DNA of 64,000 nt, from the NCBI GenBank assembly GCA_021464245.1, contig JADCRB010000083.1, positions 372,001 to 436,000 on the forward strand, read 5' to 3'. A program made the translations under genes and the position numbers. Under the pieces are notes generated by a model that was not told where the DNA came from, made no database searches, and saw only the letters and a program-made list of their open reading frames with translations. This DNA is from Carallia brachiata. Taxonomy: Eukaryota > Streptophyta > Magnoliopsida > Malpighiales > Rhizophoraceae. Shown piece by piece: positions 37,369 to 51,241 of this stretch; position 1 is the stretch's first letter, and each line of letters opens with the position of its first letter.

Positions 37369-38320
37369 TTAGTCTATTGCAATGGGCTCAATAATCAGAG
37401 AGACAACTCTGCTCTTAGATTTGCTGTTCGGAGCGCCGTGGCCATCTCCATACTGATACGTGCATGGGGCCATTCTAGCAAGATTAATGGCCGCTTCTAC
37501 GAAAGGTTTCGTAAAAGGAATCTTCCCATCAACCAAAAGTATGTTCATCTTTTCCCAGGCTTCGTCAATCAATTTTCTAATGTATACACGGGCTTGATTC
37601 TCGGAAGCTCCAGTTTCATTCATATAACAGGACAGTGAATTCACAGCTTCCCCTCTAGCATACTCAGCCTGAAGTGCACAATCAGAGAATGTAAGACATT
37701 GCTTCCGATTTAAATTTAAACACAGTAATAAGTTAATTGCGTGAGTATGTACACACTTGTGAAGTGCCCAAATCATTGAAAAGTTGAAATATGATCGGCG
37801 GCCAGCGCAGTCGCTCGTGGTAGTTCTCTAAGCAATCAAGTGCATCTTTTGAGATGTCCTGATTAAGCAGAAAGTAGGTGTGGAGGAGTACAACGAGCCT
37901 TGACGTTGATCTCCAACCATTTTGAAGATAGTCCTCGAGCGATGGCATGCATTTGTTGTCACTCCACCTTGATTCTTGAAGGAATGCCTCGCATAAATCA
38001 GCGCACTGTAAAAGACACCGTCCAAACATTAAGATTTATGGCTGAGTAAAATATTTCTGTCAAATAAAGTTTTTTGATCTCAAATTTACCTAAGTTTAAG
38101 GTAATAGGTAAGAAAATTAAAGAGTATTATAAGATTTTTATTTTATCAATATAACACCTTAACAATTTCAAATGGTATCAAGAATCAGAAGAATCGGACA
38201 TACCCCTTTTCTTAAGTATGGCAAAATGTATTCTCCTTGTCGTTTAAGAGTGTCATAAACCATCTCATTAATAGTGTTGTACAGAGCTAAGAAGCACAGG
38301 GTGTAATCGTCTCTCGGGCA
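37369..38320 (-). pseudogene. Terpene synthase (probable TPS-b), 3' exons only, 5'-truncated
   Basis: Three terminal exons are preserved on the minus strand: about 38320-38204 ([22 protein letters not shown]), 38005-37757 (83 codons, ending IIFQLFNDLGTSQ) and 37668-37369 (ending in TAA). They join in phase with GT-AG introns and cover the C-terminal helices of the class I domain: the NDLGTS metal-binding region, GEAVNSLSCYMNETGASE, and ARMAPCTYQYGDGHG near the end. These are family marks of angiosperm mono/sesquiterpene synthases, closest from memory to TPS-b. The upstream exons with the DDxxD aspartates, RxR and the N-terminal domain are absent: beyond 38320 in-frame stops appear and the DNA becomes a CT/T run and AT-rich sequence. 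The locus therefore cannot encode a working enzyme unless the assembly is wrong. Confidence 0.88.
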
Positions 38321-38329
38321 CTACTACAT

Positions 38330-39590
38330 AGTCAAACTATTTGCCCATGTGGTGGCCATACTCTCTCTATCTCTCTTTTTTTTTTTTTTTTAATTATAAA
38401 TTAAATTTTAAATAAACTTAATATATAGTAATATTTATTTCACGATAAAAGTAAAACAAATTTTATTAAAAATTAACAAAAATATTGAATATCAAATTAA
38501 AAATCGTAAATAACTAATTTTAATATAATTTTGAATTATATTAAATAATAATAATAATAACCATAAATATAAAATCCTAGATAAAAAATTAACATAAAAT
38601 TTAATAATAATAATAATAATAATAAGTATTATTTATATTATTATAACGGAAATGATATTACACAAATTAAAAAATTATGAATACCAAACTAAAAAAATAT
38701 AAAATACAAAAAATATGGTAATATATTGTCATATTAAAAATATTAAATAACCATAACAATAAAATTAAATATTATAATCAAAATTAAAATTAATAATAAT
38801 AATAATTTACTTCACAATAATAACCATAAATATAAAATCTAAAATAAAAATATTAATATAAAATTTTAACAATAATAACAACAATACCAACAACAACAAT
38901 AATAATAATAATAATAATAATAATACAAAAATATTATTAATATTATTATAATAGAATTGATATTATAGAGATTATAAAATATTTTATCGTCAAACATATA
39001 AAATTATTATTATTACTATCAGATTATTATTTTAACATTGTTATTTTAAATTCTAGATTAAGCTTATCATTTTGGTTTTTTTTTTTAACTTTTCTCCAAT
39101 ATGTGATTTTTTTCAAATTTTTTTTGTAGTTTTGTTTTTTTAACAATTTGATAGTTAGTAATTAAGTTTGTTATAAAGAAAATGAAAATATTGATGTGTT
39201 GGAGGTGAGATTCATGATCTCCTTAAATGGAAGAATCACATTTCTAAATTTAAAAGAATGAGAATAAAATATATAAAAATAATCACTAAAATAAAAATTA
39301 ATTATTTAATTCTCATTTATATGTACTAAACAAACACCCCTATTTGTTTTTAAAAAATATTATGGGACTCACAACTATCTTTTTTTTTCTGTGGCCTTTC
39401 GTTTTTGGTCAGCAAGTATCCCTTTACCTGTGCATCTGTCATTTCAAATATAATAGTATATAAAAGCCTCAATCGTGAGGTTTATGTGAGGAGAATGGTC
39501 TTTGCTCAAACAAAAAAAAAAAAATGTGAAGAGTATGGTCGAAGGAAACGAAGAAATGAGCAAGCCAAGTGATTCATTAACTTTGTTGAG
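38330..39590. other. AT-rich DNA with ATA/AAT microsatellites
   Basis: Starts with a CT/T run (38354-38391) where terpene synthase homology ends. Mostly A/T, with (AAT)n tracts at about 38602-38624 and 38897-38925. No gene seen. Confidence 0.7.
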
Positions 39591-39597
39591 CAAGCCA

Positions 39598-39770
39598 ACG
39601 AATTTTAGTATTTTAATTAAAATTAAAATTGATAATTTTATAATAAAATTGATAATTTTTATGATGAAAAAATAATAACTTTTAATTTTTAATTAAAAAA
39701 TTATCAATTTTATTGTAAAATTATTAATTTCAGTTTCAATCTATTTATTAATCAAAACATCAAAATTTAG
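39598..39770. repeat. Fold-back inverted repeat (MITE-like)
   Basis: The left arm (about 39598-39660) contains ATAAAATTGATAATTTTTA and the right arm (about 39690-39770) contains its complement AAAAAATTATCAATTTTATT. The outer ends pair TTTTAGTATTTTAATTAA with TTTTGATGTTTTGATTAA (minus strand). It lacks coding capacity; boundaries are approximate. Confidence 0.6.
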
Positions 39771-40171
39771 TATACTAACATTTTTTTTTTGTTTATAAAA
39801 AACTCTATTGGACATTTAAAAAGGAAAAAGTAAAGTTAGGTAGAGTTTGAACTCTCTACCTGTTAGTTGAGAGACACTTTTTTTTTGTCTAGGCCGTTCA
39901 GTATCCAACTCATTGGGCTGACTAATATGGACCGAACCGAGTAGGACCCCGAACGACGGTAAAGATCTCTCAGTAAATATTTAACGCGGCTGTATTTTCA
40001 AAATTTAAAATTGAAACTTTTGATTAAACGAACTTAAATCTTTACCATTTGAGTCAGTGTATGTTAGTGCACTTTTTTTTCTAATGTTATCTGCATTGCT
40101 TCCAACGTCGCAAGAAAAAATTAAAAAACATTGATTCCGGCCCATCCCCTTCTCCTGGGCCGCAAGAAAAA

Positions 40172-40241
40172 ACGAAAGAAAAAGAAAAGCGAAAGTCGCA
40201 GTTTGGACCTACGAAAGAAAAAAAAAGCGAAAGTTCCAGTT
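40172..40241. repeat. Short direct repeat, purine-rich
   Basis: Two units beginning ACGAAAGAAAAA and continuing AGCGAAAGT...CAGTT occur at about 40172-40204 and 40211-40241, a local duplication with a few changes. No gene overlaps. Confidence 0.6.
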
Positions 40242-41164
40242 GGGCCCCTCGTAGGTCCAGTTATCTCTCAGTCAACACGTTGCGTAAATCTTTATATTTG
40301 ACCAAAAAAAAAAAAAAAATTTATAGTTTGTCAACTGAGATTGGACCTAAGCCAGTCTCTCTGTCCTGCACTCTCCAGCTTTAATTGCAAAACGCCTAAA
40401 CATCCCAACAAAATAAAAAAAATAGAGACTCTTAAGTGTTGTTGGTGGTCGACTCCTATTATACCTCTTCTCTTTTTTCTTATACGAGTTTAATTTTTTT
40501 TAAAAGATAAATAAATAAATAAATAAAAGATAAAAAATTAATAATTTGCAGAACACGTGTGTACAGAAGCTCACATCAATGGCACCATCACCATGTTGTG
40601 CTCTTCGCTTGTTTTGAGAGATGATTAAATTGATATTTTACAGTAATGCAATTTTTACTGTTATATGCAATTTTAGACCTTGATTAATTTCGATTTCAAA
40701 GTAAAGTTAAGTTTATTCCAGTTAAAAGGCTTGGCAGGATGGGACCGGTTAGACAATCTTTCTTCCAAAAGATTCATTGGCCGGGGCCAAACCCAACCAT
40801 AGTGGCAAAGATGTCGACTAGATTTTGTAAATGTTTCGGGATTTGTTTTTTTTTTTCTTTTTGGTTTACTTCGGGATTTGAATCACTTCGATCCAATCCC
40901 GCACCCGGCGTATTCGCCATTAAAGTGGCACATCGATCGCCAGGTTGGGCTGGGATGAATTGACACTTAATTCATGGTTCATTCGAGTATAGGCAGACTG
41001 CCGCATTCACTTGTACCGTGTAAACTTCCAGCTTTTGAGTGGAAGGCGTAGTCCCAATGTTAATTTGTTAGTGAAGACACTTTGCCGACGTAGAAATTTG
41101 GCTTAGCAGGGCTATACGTACTGCTAGCGTGTATTAGGGTACGGGTTTGTTTTTTAGTGACTTA

Positions 41165-41410
41165 GAGTCCGTTTGTTTGCTGTAAAATATTTGCAGGAAA
41201 AAATATTTGCAGTGAAAATAATGATTTTTCTTTATCACTTATTTATAGTACAGTTTGTGTTTTTCTTGAAAATAATTTCAACTCTGCAAACCTGAAAATC
41301 TGAAAATTTTCTCCAAATTTTGTCTATGTAAAATATTTTTCGTGAAACAAACGCCGAAAAATCTATAAAATTTTTTCCTGTAAAATGTTTTATAGGAAAC
41401 AAACACACCC
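41165..41410. mobile_element. Tourist-like MITE with TTA target duplication
   Basis: The left end GAGTCCGTTTGTTTGC and right end (minus strand GGGTGTGTTTGTTTCC) form a terminal inverted repeat matching at 12 of 16 positions. The subterminal parts also pair (CTGTAAAATATTTGCAGG with CTATAAAACATTTTACAGG). TTA flanks both sides (41162-41164 and 41411-41413). At 246 bp and non-coding, it fits the PIF/Harbinger MITE class and resembles the element at 10014-10306. Confidence 0.78.
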
Positions 41411-41413
41411 TTA

Positions 41414-44400
41414 GTATTTATTTTGCGCACAACCATAATTCTCTTTGAAAATTGTAAGTTACTATTTCTATTTTCCAATTTTTATAGATTATGAAAAAAA
41501 AATTGAATTAATTTATCATTTTTGTTTTCAAAGTTTTACGTATGTAAAGGTTATTTGGAGTTTGGAAAGAGTTATATTTTAGAACTTATTTAAGCATTTA
41601 CATGCATGAATTGCATGCTTTTATGCAAATCGTTTGTAATGCTTTTCTTCTCCGATACAAAAGAGTTTAAGATGAATGATTATGGAAATTGTTCTCGACA
41701 ACTTTATCTTAATTTATTTCAAAATTATATCTCTCGGCATAGTTTAATATCAAAAAATATATGGCCTCTTTTTCATTTTTTCCTTCATAATTCAAGTGGT
41801 GAGATATTGAGTTTAATTTTGAACCGAACCGAAGTTCTCTCAAAATTTCACTCCACATCCCAAATCAACTTTTTTTTAAAAAAAAAATTTACTGGTTAAT
41901 CCAATAAATGGCTTCTTGAATGATAATGGATTAATGGGTCGGTGGCGAAGAAAAAAAAAAGTATCATGATTGTAACTTGCACGCTAATTCATAAGAATAT
42001 AGTTTGGTTTACAAAGGGGGATTAAGATGTTCCGCATGAAAAAGACTGACCAGGAGGCGTGCGGGTACATAATCAGGAGAGAAAGTAAACCGACAACTCG
42101 GTTGGCTTCGGATTTGTTGGCACAGAGTACAAAACCGGAGCACAAGAATGTCGGCAGCAATCCGAGTAACAATTCCATTCGGCCTTATGCATATTCTCGT
42201 GAATAATGCTTCACCAAATTATGGCTCTCAGCTAGTAGGCTCACGTCATTATTTGCCCACTGTAGCTTTATGCAATTGGTCTGAATTAATTGAAATTTGC
42301 GTCCACGCCTGGCCTACCAAATAAAAGTGTTGTTGGCAATTTTATTGATCAACTTATAAGTATCATCCCTACTTACTCATATTTATATTAAAAAAAAAAA
42401 AAGAATCCATGCCTAGATATTCCTTGTAAGTCTTCTTGCACTACCTCTCACTCAGTCATACCACACGTGCGTGTCAAATCTCTATTGTAACCCACTAGCA
42501 TTCCAGTCTTGGAGCGTCATAATAAATGGCAACCTCTCTCCATAGATCTCCAGCGATATTTTCTTTTCTCCATCTTCATCTTTTTTCCTCTTGATTTAGC
42601 TTTTTCTCGTTAAATTGACTTAAATATCAGAATAGTAACAACTGAGCTTTAACAATCCAAAGCTATTTTTTTGTTTGCAAGTACCGTCAATTTTAGATCT
42701 TGTGCGCACGATCCAATATATGTGTGCTTTCCTTTCCTTTCTTTTTTTCTGGTCAATGTTTTCTTTAAAAAAATAATAAATCGTTTTTACCAACGAGAAT
42801 ATCTGCTTTGTGCCAACAATCTCTCTCTTACATTTTCTCATATGAATTATTTCTATACGCTTAAAACTATGATTTTTGGGTTACAAACAGGTTCCCTTCT
42901 CTTTCTTTAAATGGTGTTTGCATTATGAATTTTATTCAAGGTTTTTGAAATTGAGTTTCATGACAACTATATATAATAATATCTTTTGTTACAATTTAAT
43001 AAGAAATAAAATTCGAATTGTACTTGTGGGCTAGGGTCTCTTGCTCTTAATAGGAAATGATGATAAAGAAATCGTAAGCCTATTTTCACGAAAATGTTCT
43101 GGATGTACGCATAAAAGTTCAAGCAGTCTTCTCATTTTTGCTTTATTCAGAGTCCGAAGCACTGAAAATTTTGAAAATGGCCTCACCCCGTTGCCAATTG
43201 AGCTTTTTTAATACCCGTTAACATTTCATTAAATCATAAATTATATAATAAAGAGGTAACTCTCTCGTATTCTTAAATCTCATGTCTTTCTTTTTTAAAA
43301 TTAAAACTTAGTGGGCCTCTAACATAAAATATCAGATAAAGCATTAATAAGGAGATATATGTGCCTCTGCTTTCTCCTGCAAGGATATACCGTAGATATT
43401 GGGTCCATATTATTAACTAAATTACTCGCCAAGGAGGATATCGGGCTCGCGATCTGAGTTCATGAAGTACTGCAATAAGTGGATTTTAATGGTGATTGAA
43501 TGGATGAGGGACCCGACCCTCGACATATGGGACGAAGCAATCACCCTATCCTCATGATAATAATCTTTAGGAGATCCCGACCTAGTTGCTAGCATGCCCG
43601 CAAGAGATGCCCGGAACAGGAAGTCGCTTCGTAGCTTCGGTTCGGCACAATGTCCCTTGATTTTGTTAGAAATATTGGTGCTGCTGGTTTGTTCTCAAGT
43701 GCAGCAGATGACAGTTTTTGTTTTTTTTTTTGGGTTTCTCTCCAAAGACTCAAGGTTGGTTAAGTTAGTTAAGTTAACATGCTGCTGGCTCAAGTTAACT
43801 AACTTTACTTTAAATGTTACAGTTATGCTTAAATTATTTTAAATTTGATCTATTTAATTTGAATTTAAACTTAAATTTGAAAGTTACATTTTGTAATTAA
43901 TTGTTACAACTAGCTGTTGCCACTTTTTTAAATTTCAATAAAAGCTGATGTTTAACTAAGTCTCTATATTAGCAAGTTAAGGTCCATGAATAGATGAATT
44001 ATGCTTCTCTCCTAAACTTTTCACACACTCTTTCTCCCTTTCTCTACAAAACACCTTTCTGACATGTCTAAGAACAATGCACTGCTACCGACATAGAAAG
44101 ATTCAAGCCTTGATAAATAACAGTGGTAACAGAACTTGAGCTCGTGCTAAGAAAAGATTCTGAGTAAGTATTGAAATGATATCTCTAAATAAGACCCCTA
44201 TTTAAAATAGTGGCCTCCGATAAAAAGTCCATAATAATTGGATAAGTAACAGTTAGCTGTCAAAGATCTTAGTTATATTAGAGGGGGACTATTGGAAGTG
44301 TGGGTATCTGTGGGAAAAAGCAAAGAAAAAGAATGGGTAAGTTGGTTAAGGTGATTTAAGTAATTTTAATAAGATAACGAATGTATAAATAGAATTAAAT

Positions 44401-47400
44401 GAATTTAATAAAAATTTAGCCTAACACTCTCCTACCTATCTCTACCTATAATGACCCATACTACAAAAATATAACAGATTTTGACACAAATCCAATCTTC
44501 AAATCTAAACTTTGAAAGATCAGTAAAATTCCCGGAAAGTTTGACACTATATATATATATAATTGAGGCAATTGCATTGGTGTATCCAAAGTTGTGAATG
44601 AGTCGAAGACAGTTTCACGATCATTTTGGTAAATCGTGAGTCTTGCATTAATTTACATTTTTCAAAGCCAAGCTGCGGACGAGCTGCTGCAGATGGAGTG
44701 AGTCAAAACCACGGCACTGGGGCTAAGCATGTGGAACAACACGACGTTTCTGTGTGTATTTGGTGGAGGGACATACATGCAGCCATTGAAGTGAGTTGCA
44801 TGAGGACAAACATCTTCGTGTCCAATGCAAGTTCCATTAATGAACAATCTATGGTTTGAAAAATTTTTTATGATTTCATTTAAACAATTTTAAAATAACA
44901 ATAAAATGATATAAATTATTAGATAGTTATATTTATTGAAAAAAAAATTATAAATAAACTATTCAATATCATTGAATGAAATTGTGCATTTTTATGTACG
45001 TGAAGCTATAAAGTTTACTCTTCTAAAAAAATTCAATATCTTGTGATTTCTGCTCATAGATAAGTGCTCCGTATTGCTTCGACATTATATAGGGCATCAA
45101 AAAGTGTTCATGCAATTTCTGTCGAATGAATTTGTCTGTCAAATATTGAGCATAATTTCTGAGTTAGCTTGATTCGGTCCTAATAGCTATTTTAGGATTT
45201 TGTTGTGACGTTCAACATTAGAACCCCAAATCCAAAAGCGTTGGTTCAAACTATTATTTATATAGGTAAGACATAATTTCCTGCACTTATACTTACATTT
45301 TGTCTGATTGATTCCGCGATTTTATATCATATATTAAAGCAAATATTTTTAGTTATTCTGGAATCTTATACAGCATCGATGTTTATTGGTTATGAGACGC
45401 CATGTTACTTCATCTTTTGCGAAGGATTCCATGAAACAGACTCGAAGTCGAAGAAACTTTGTCATGAAAATCGAGGGATGATGGCTAAACATGCACAGGA
45501 ATTAGATATATCTTACAAATCTTTTTCGGCCATCCCCTCGGACCAATCAATGGAAAGCCCTTCAAATTGATTTTTCTTTTCTCCTCATTTCACTGGCGAT
45601 CTTTTGGTGCTAAGTATATATTTATCGCAAGAGAAGCTTTCTTAAAAGGCAAAACGATGTGATGACTGATGTTATGACTCATGATACATTTATGTGCATA
45701 TTTTTGTTGGCTCTACCACATAATTTAATTTTATGTAATATTAAATTAACCATATAATTCATACAATGATTTTTAACCGTATATTTTTTTAAAAAAAAAA
45801 ATCATTCAATGACATATCATTTTTATCTTATTTTGATTTTATCTAAGGAATCCTAGTAAGTATTTTCTTATTTCTTTTTTTAATTATCTTAGTGAACATG
45901 GTCTATCATCATTGAGAAGGTAGTGAAAAGCAAAACTAGAGTTCGAATCTCAAATTTTCAGTTAGAAGTTTTAACTGTCAAAACATTCCACTTAAGACAA
46001 GTCTTCAAGTATTTTCCTATTTCTATATGCATTGATGCAGGTGAATGTACCTAAATGGAACATTATGTGCGACAAGGAAAATGTGATCAATCACCTAAAT
46101 GTTATCATTACAAATTACAAGTAATCAAAATGATTATCAACAGATGTGAAACTCTACCTCTTTTATTTAGGTCAATTCCACTAATTAGTTTATCTTTTCT
46201 TGTATTAGATCAATAATTCAACCACGTGTAACATAATTTGTTAGGAATTGAGAACATCAAGCATGCATCTTTATAAGTTGTTTCACGATATTTTTGATTG
46301 TGTAAGAAAAGTTGGTTCAGTCCGACGCAGGTTTGGAAAGATTTAGATAGAGATGCTCAGATGCCAATCGACAGCCCAACATCCTTAATTTCTTTTTCTT
46401 TTTCCTCGAACTGAAACGTTTGTCTTTTAGTGGAACCTGACACGCCGTGGACTATTGAGAGGGCCATTCTCCCAATTTCATGTCTCCCGATGAGCCATAT
46501 AATTACTTAATAGGCCGCATATAAAAATGCCTGGACATTGTTTTTTTCATTATTTCCGATTAGTATATAAAATAATATGAAGACAACGACTAGGAGTAGT
46601 TCTTTGAAGCAATTGATCGACATTGAATAACTTGATACGAAGATAAGTTTAGAGTACAACTATATTTTATTCGACATAATATAAATAGATATTTAATTTA
46701 TACGTGTTATTTTATAGTTAATTTTTTATTTTTTATATTTAATTATTTAAAAATTTATATTATTATGTCTCTATGCATAATTTAATGGTGTGATTGATTT
46801 AGTGTTAGAAAAGAATTAGAAAGAAAATTTGGAATAAGGAAGTTGCATTTTCTAATATTTTGCTATAAATCAATTATCGTGCGGAGATCAGCTCCTTGCC
46901 AGCAATATTCAAAGGTTGACCCATTTCCGCTGGGTATATACATATATGACAAGTGTCGATAGGAATGATAATTGGCAAAGACTAGGAAGCCACAGTCAAA
47001 TATTGGGGATTGTGTCCAGAAAACGGAAGATTGTGACTTTGCAGAAAACAACAAAACATCATTTATATTTTGAAATTTGAATGTTGCCTTCGTTGCCTCT
47101 TTTTGAGCTTCCTAACGTATCCAAGAAGCAAAGTAGTCAACTGTTCACTTCTTAGGTAGTATTTTAATCATCATATTATAATAGTATTGTAATTCGTACC
47201 ATCAAGAATATTCAATAGGGAAATCAAATTAGTCCCACCCAGCTTCTTTAGTTGAAGAATTCAATTTTGTTTTATTTTTTACTTAATTTTACATTTGATT
47301 CATTTATATATTATATAGAGGTTCAAATTGAATACGATACTATCACTTCGTATAATCAACAAATATTTTTATGAAAATCAACAATTTTTTTCGTGGCAAT

Positions 47401-48160
47401 AAAATTAGATGAAAATTAATCTCATTTGACTGTCCAGATAACCCTGAAAAATAATCTTTCCCCATGCATTAAAAAACATGAAAACAAAAACCCTTAAATA
47501 TGAAAGCGCAGTACTACGGCATCACTATTATATAAAAGTAAAGGAATTGGCACATCAATTTTGGGTCATTGGTGTTTAAAAATGATTTTGTTTAATAATT
47601 ATTGTAATTATTGAAACATCTATTTATTAAGACGTTTATGTGCAGAAGAACATAGCATATACCGAAAATGCATATATTATAGATTTTTTATTTTATATTT
47701 CCGTGGACATTTATTATTACAAGTTTGGGCATACTTTCTTCAGCTTATAGATCTCCTCAATGCTAACCAATCATTTTCTTTATATAACTGTAAATCCTAA
47801 CAAAAATTTATTCATTTATTTGCACGTACACACCATTATAAAAATCAGTACGAGTTATATCTTAATAAGTAATAAAGTCATTTTTAAAATTAAATGTATG
47901 AAATTTGAAGTTCAGCCTAAACTAATTAATCAAAGAATAACGATAAATTTCACGAACATTTGCTCATAAAAATTTTATTTACGAAACTTCATAAATAGTA
48001 GTTAAAGGCTTAAAATATATGATAACACTAAACCTACATAAAATTTAATTTTTAAAAATAAAATTAAAATTATTAAAAATTTATTAACACATTAATAATA
48101 ATATCAACTCATAAAAATTCAGGGAGTAAGATTCCGAGCTACTTTTAATTACAAACCATT
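41414..48160. other. Gene-free intergenic DNA
   Basis: No reading frame shows a recognised domain. Short frames at 44626-44859 (plus) and 45379-45570 (plus) have fairly balanced composition but no splice partners. An (AT)n patch lies near 44552. A GAGTTCGAATCTC box near 45939 recalls a SINE B-box without a full element around it. Confidence 0.55.
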
Positions 48161-48189
48161 ATAAATGGTCTAATAAAACAAAGAGGAAT

Positions 48190-48500
48190 CGGCGATCGCG
48201 TACATATGTATATGATTCTCACCGCCCCAGTTGCCGACGAGGGCCAAAAGTATGCGGCGTAAAGAAAGGCACGTCTTGAGGTGCGAGTAAATCCGTCTCG
48301 ACCGCCCGATTAACCACGTGTAAGTGGCGGTGGATGCACGGGGCCCACTAATACAAAGGCAGAAATTAACACGTGTACGATAATGAAAGGTGTACGTCCC
48401 ACCGGCCGGACGGGAATTGATGGGAGCACGGGGCGTGTATATCGTGGCCAAATGGTTTTGTTTTCTTTGGTACAGGTACGGCGGCGGAAATGTGGCTAAG
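48190..48500. promoter_or_regulatory. GC-rich island with two G-boxes
   Basis: About 300 bp of DNA much richer in GC than its surroundings carries two perfect CACGTG palindromes (48315-48320 and 48370-48375), both extended as CACGTGTA, the core bound by bZIP and bHLH factors. It lies about 3.1 kb upstream of the WRKY gene. A 93-codon minus-strand frame here has no known motif. A distal regulatory role is an inference from composition and motifs only. Confidence 0.35.
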
Positions 48501-49355
48501 CGAGAGGGAAATTAAAATAGCGTGGATTAAGGGGACCATCTTTTTAATAGTTCGGTGATATATTAATATGTTAATTTTTATATTTATTTAAATTTAATTT
48601 TTTTATTTATTATTCATTTTATTAAATAAAATTAATTTTGAGGTATAGTATTGAGTTAAAAATTTATTAACATCATAAACAAATGTGCGAAAGAGTCATT
48701 TAATCACATCAATACTTGGACAGAGAGTTTTTCTTATAATAAAAATCAAATAAAGATAAAATTGGTGAACTCCCTTACAAATATAATTAATCTATATTTT
48801 AATGATTCAATTTCTTATTTTTTTAAAAAAAAGATTAAGGGGTAATCCGGTTGGTTTATATTATTTGATATGGGGACGTAGTTAAATTATTATGCAACTT
48901 AATTTTAAACAGTAATAAAATAAATAAACAGTTTACCTAATTAAATTTAGTAATTTATTTATATTTTTTAAAAATTTTTAATAATTTGATTCATTTTGTT
49001 ATTATTTTATTACTATTTAGATATTGTTACCTAATTTTTTTCAATCGTAAAAAGACTGTAACAAAAAAAAAAAAAAGCCTAAGAGGATAGTCATTCCCTA
49101 ATTCACCCTCCGTTTACTTACCAGTTAATTTTTGTCTCCAATGTAAAACCCAGATCTTGGTTTACCGTCCACAGAAAAAGAAAAAAATAAAAACCAAGTA
49201 AAAACTGTAAGAGGGGAGAGGTTAAAAAAATATTACCAAGAGAAGAAGCCAAGAAAAGTGAGAAGGCAAATTATTGAGGCATCAGGCATGCGCATATAAT
49301 ATGCATATACTAGGACATAGGTGGGTGGGGTTTACACGCAAAATATGTCAGCGTG

Positions 49356-49359
<4 letters not shown>

Positions 49360-49394
<35 letters not shown>
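49360..49394. repeat. (TA)n microsatellite
   Basis: Uninterrupted alternating T and A over 35 bases, a likely length-variable marker. Confidence 0.95.
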
Positions 49395-49397
<3 letters not shown>

Positions 49398-51050
49398 GCA
49401 TTCATACTACATATTGAGTTACGTTAGAACCAGTTTTATAGTATATCCACGCAATATTTTTGCATAAACTCTAACCCGTGATTTTGAGTAAAAAGAATGA
49501 TTTTGTAGTCGCTAAATCATAATGTTCGGGGTTAGCGTGCCATAAACCACTGCCTCATGATTCACCACTTTCCATCGCCACACGTGCACCAACTTTTGTT
49601 ATAATATTTTCGGTAATAGTTATCTATTATCTTTTCCTTTTTAAATGGTCATATTTTTCATTTGCTGCCAAACAAAAAGGAATAAATCGCATGCACGCAT
49701 GCATGTAATCTCATTCCAAACCTTGTTTTTTGGATTTTGATTTTGAACTAGAGATGTTAAAGATGATAAATTAACATAGACTATAGACCCAAGCCTTCTA
49801 AGCTAATGCCACATTGTTTTCTATGTTTTTTATTCATGGGTATCAGAATGTGATCATTAATTACTAAAGTTAAAGTACCAAGATACCATTACCAAGTATA
49901 GCGGCTGTCGGCAATTCATTTATTTTTTAGGAAATGTTTTTCCCCAAGTACATGTGCTGTTTTCAATAAATAAAAGAGAACCAAAAAAAAACTAGAAGTG
50001 GAGAAGTTAATTAAAATTAAAATTTTGCAGCACCCCCCAAATCACTACTATAATAATTGATCTCCATTATAGACTTTCCTTCTTGAAATAAATGATGCAT
50101 GTTGTAATATGGTCAACTGAATGACCTACACCAAATACAGAATATATGAAGCATTTTTAGGGCTCTAGAATTAGTGGGGTTGAAGTGGTTTAGATGTATC
50201 TGTTAAAGATCTGATCATATATGGTATACAATTAAACTAACGAAGATCGTGTCCCACGGACTGAGTTTTTGATCTGAGGATAAAGCTTTCCCTTATTATA
50301 TTTAAGGCATACATCATCAATCTTATACACTCAAAAACAGAATCGGCTGCGACATTTTCTTTTTTTGGGTATGCTAATCTCTTCTAGACTTTGGCGAGAA
50401 CATGTAGAATATGGAATGATGATGATGGTTTTAGAGCACATACTACCAATAGCACTTGAATCGGTAGTTCAGACTCTCATATTTTTTTGTTTTCTATTAA
50501 GATGTATATTTTATTATAAGTTATAAAATAAGAATAATTTTAAAAGCCTGTATTAAATGGAATGTTTGATAATTTAGACTTATAATTGAAAGATTTGATA
50601 TTCGATCTCTAATTCTCTCAATCACCAGCCCACTTTTTCGTGATAGTAAACTTTCTCTAATAAGATAAAAAAAAAAGAGTATTTCTATTTATTCTTATAA
50701 ATTTTATATTTTTTTCTAAAATTAAAACCTAATACCCTTAAAATAAAAATTTAAATTTTAATCACCACACTAAGTGGTTTTGAGATAGTGTCAATATATT
50801 GTAAAAAAAAAAAAAGACACTGTTTATATGTTCTATAATATCTTTTTAGAGGAAACGAAAAAGGAAATAAAAAATTAAAACGAATGGGAAAGAAAGAGAA
50901 AGGGCATATATTTTGAAGGATCCACGTTCACATGCACACGAGCGAGCGAACACTCTTAAAAAAAAAACTTTGACGAGCCGCAAGCATCCCACGTGTAGGT
51001 AAACCCCGTTCACACAGAGACACCGGCGATCCTTCGGAACCGGTTCGCAC

Positions 51051-51186
51051 GGTCAAAATCTATGTATGAAAGAGCCGACCACTTGGTTTGGCTTTTGTCG
51101 GTCACTAGCCTCGTGCGTTGAACTTATGCACCAGCCGGTTCTGTCTACGAGTCCGTACAGAAACTTGACCTACAATAGCCGGTCAA
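51051..51186 (+). promoter_or_regulatory. Cluster of three W-boxes upstream of the WRKY gene
   Basis: The W-box TTGACC occurs at 51056-51051 (minus), 51165-51170 (plus) and 51186-51181 (minus). A weaker TTGAC core lies at 50970-50974 and a G-box CACGTG at 50990-50995. W-boxes are the established WRKY binding site, so self- or cross-regulation by WRKY proteins is plausible. Whether the boxes lie in the promoter or the long leader depends on the unknown transcription start. Confidence 0.6.
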
Positions 51187-51241
51187 TCCTTCTTCTAGTG
51201 CCACCAGCCCTTCTGATTCTCAAGCCAAACCACCCTCTACC

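Noticed and set aside
37828..38025. Alternative minus-strand frame over the terpene synthase exon
   Set aside because: Shadow of the real exon 38005-37757 in another frame.
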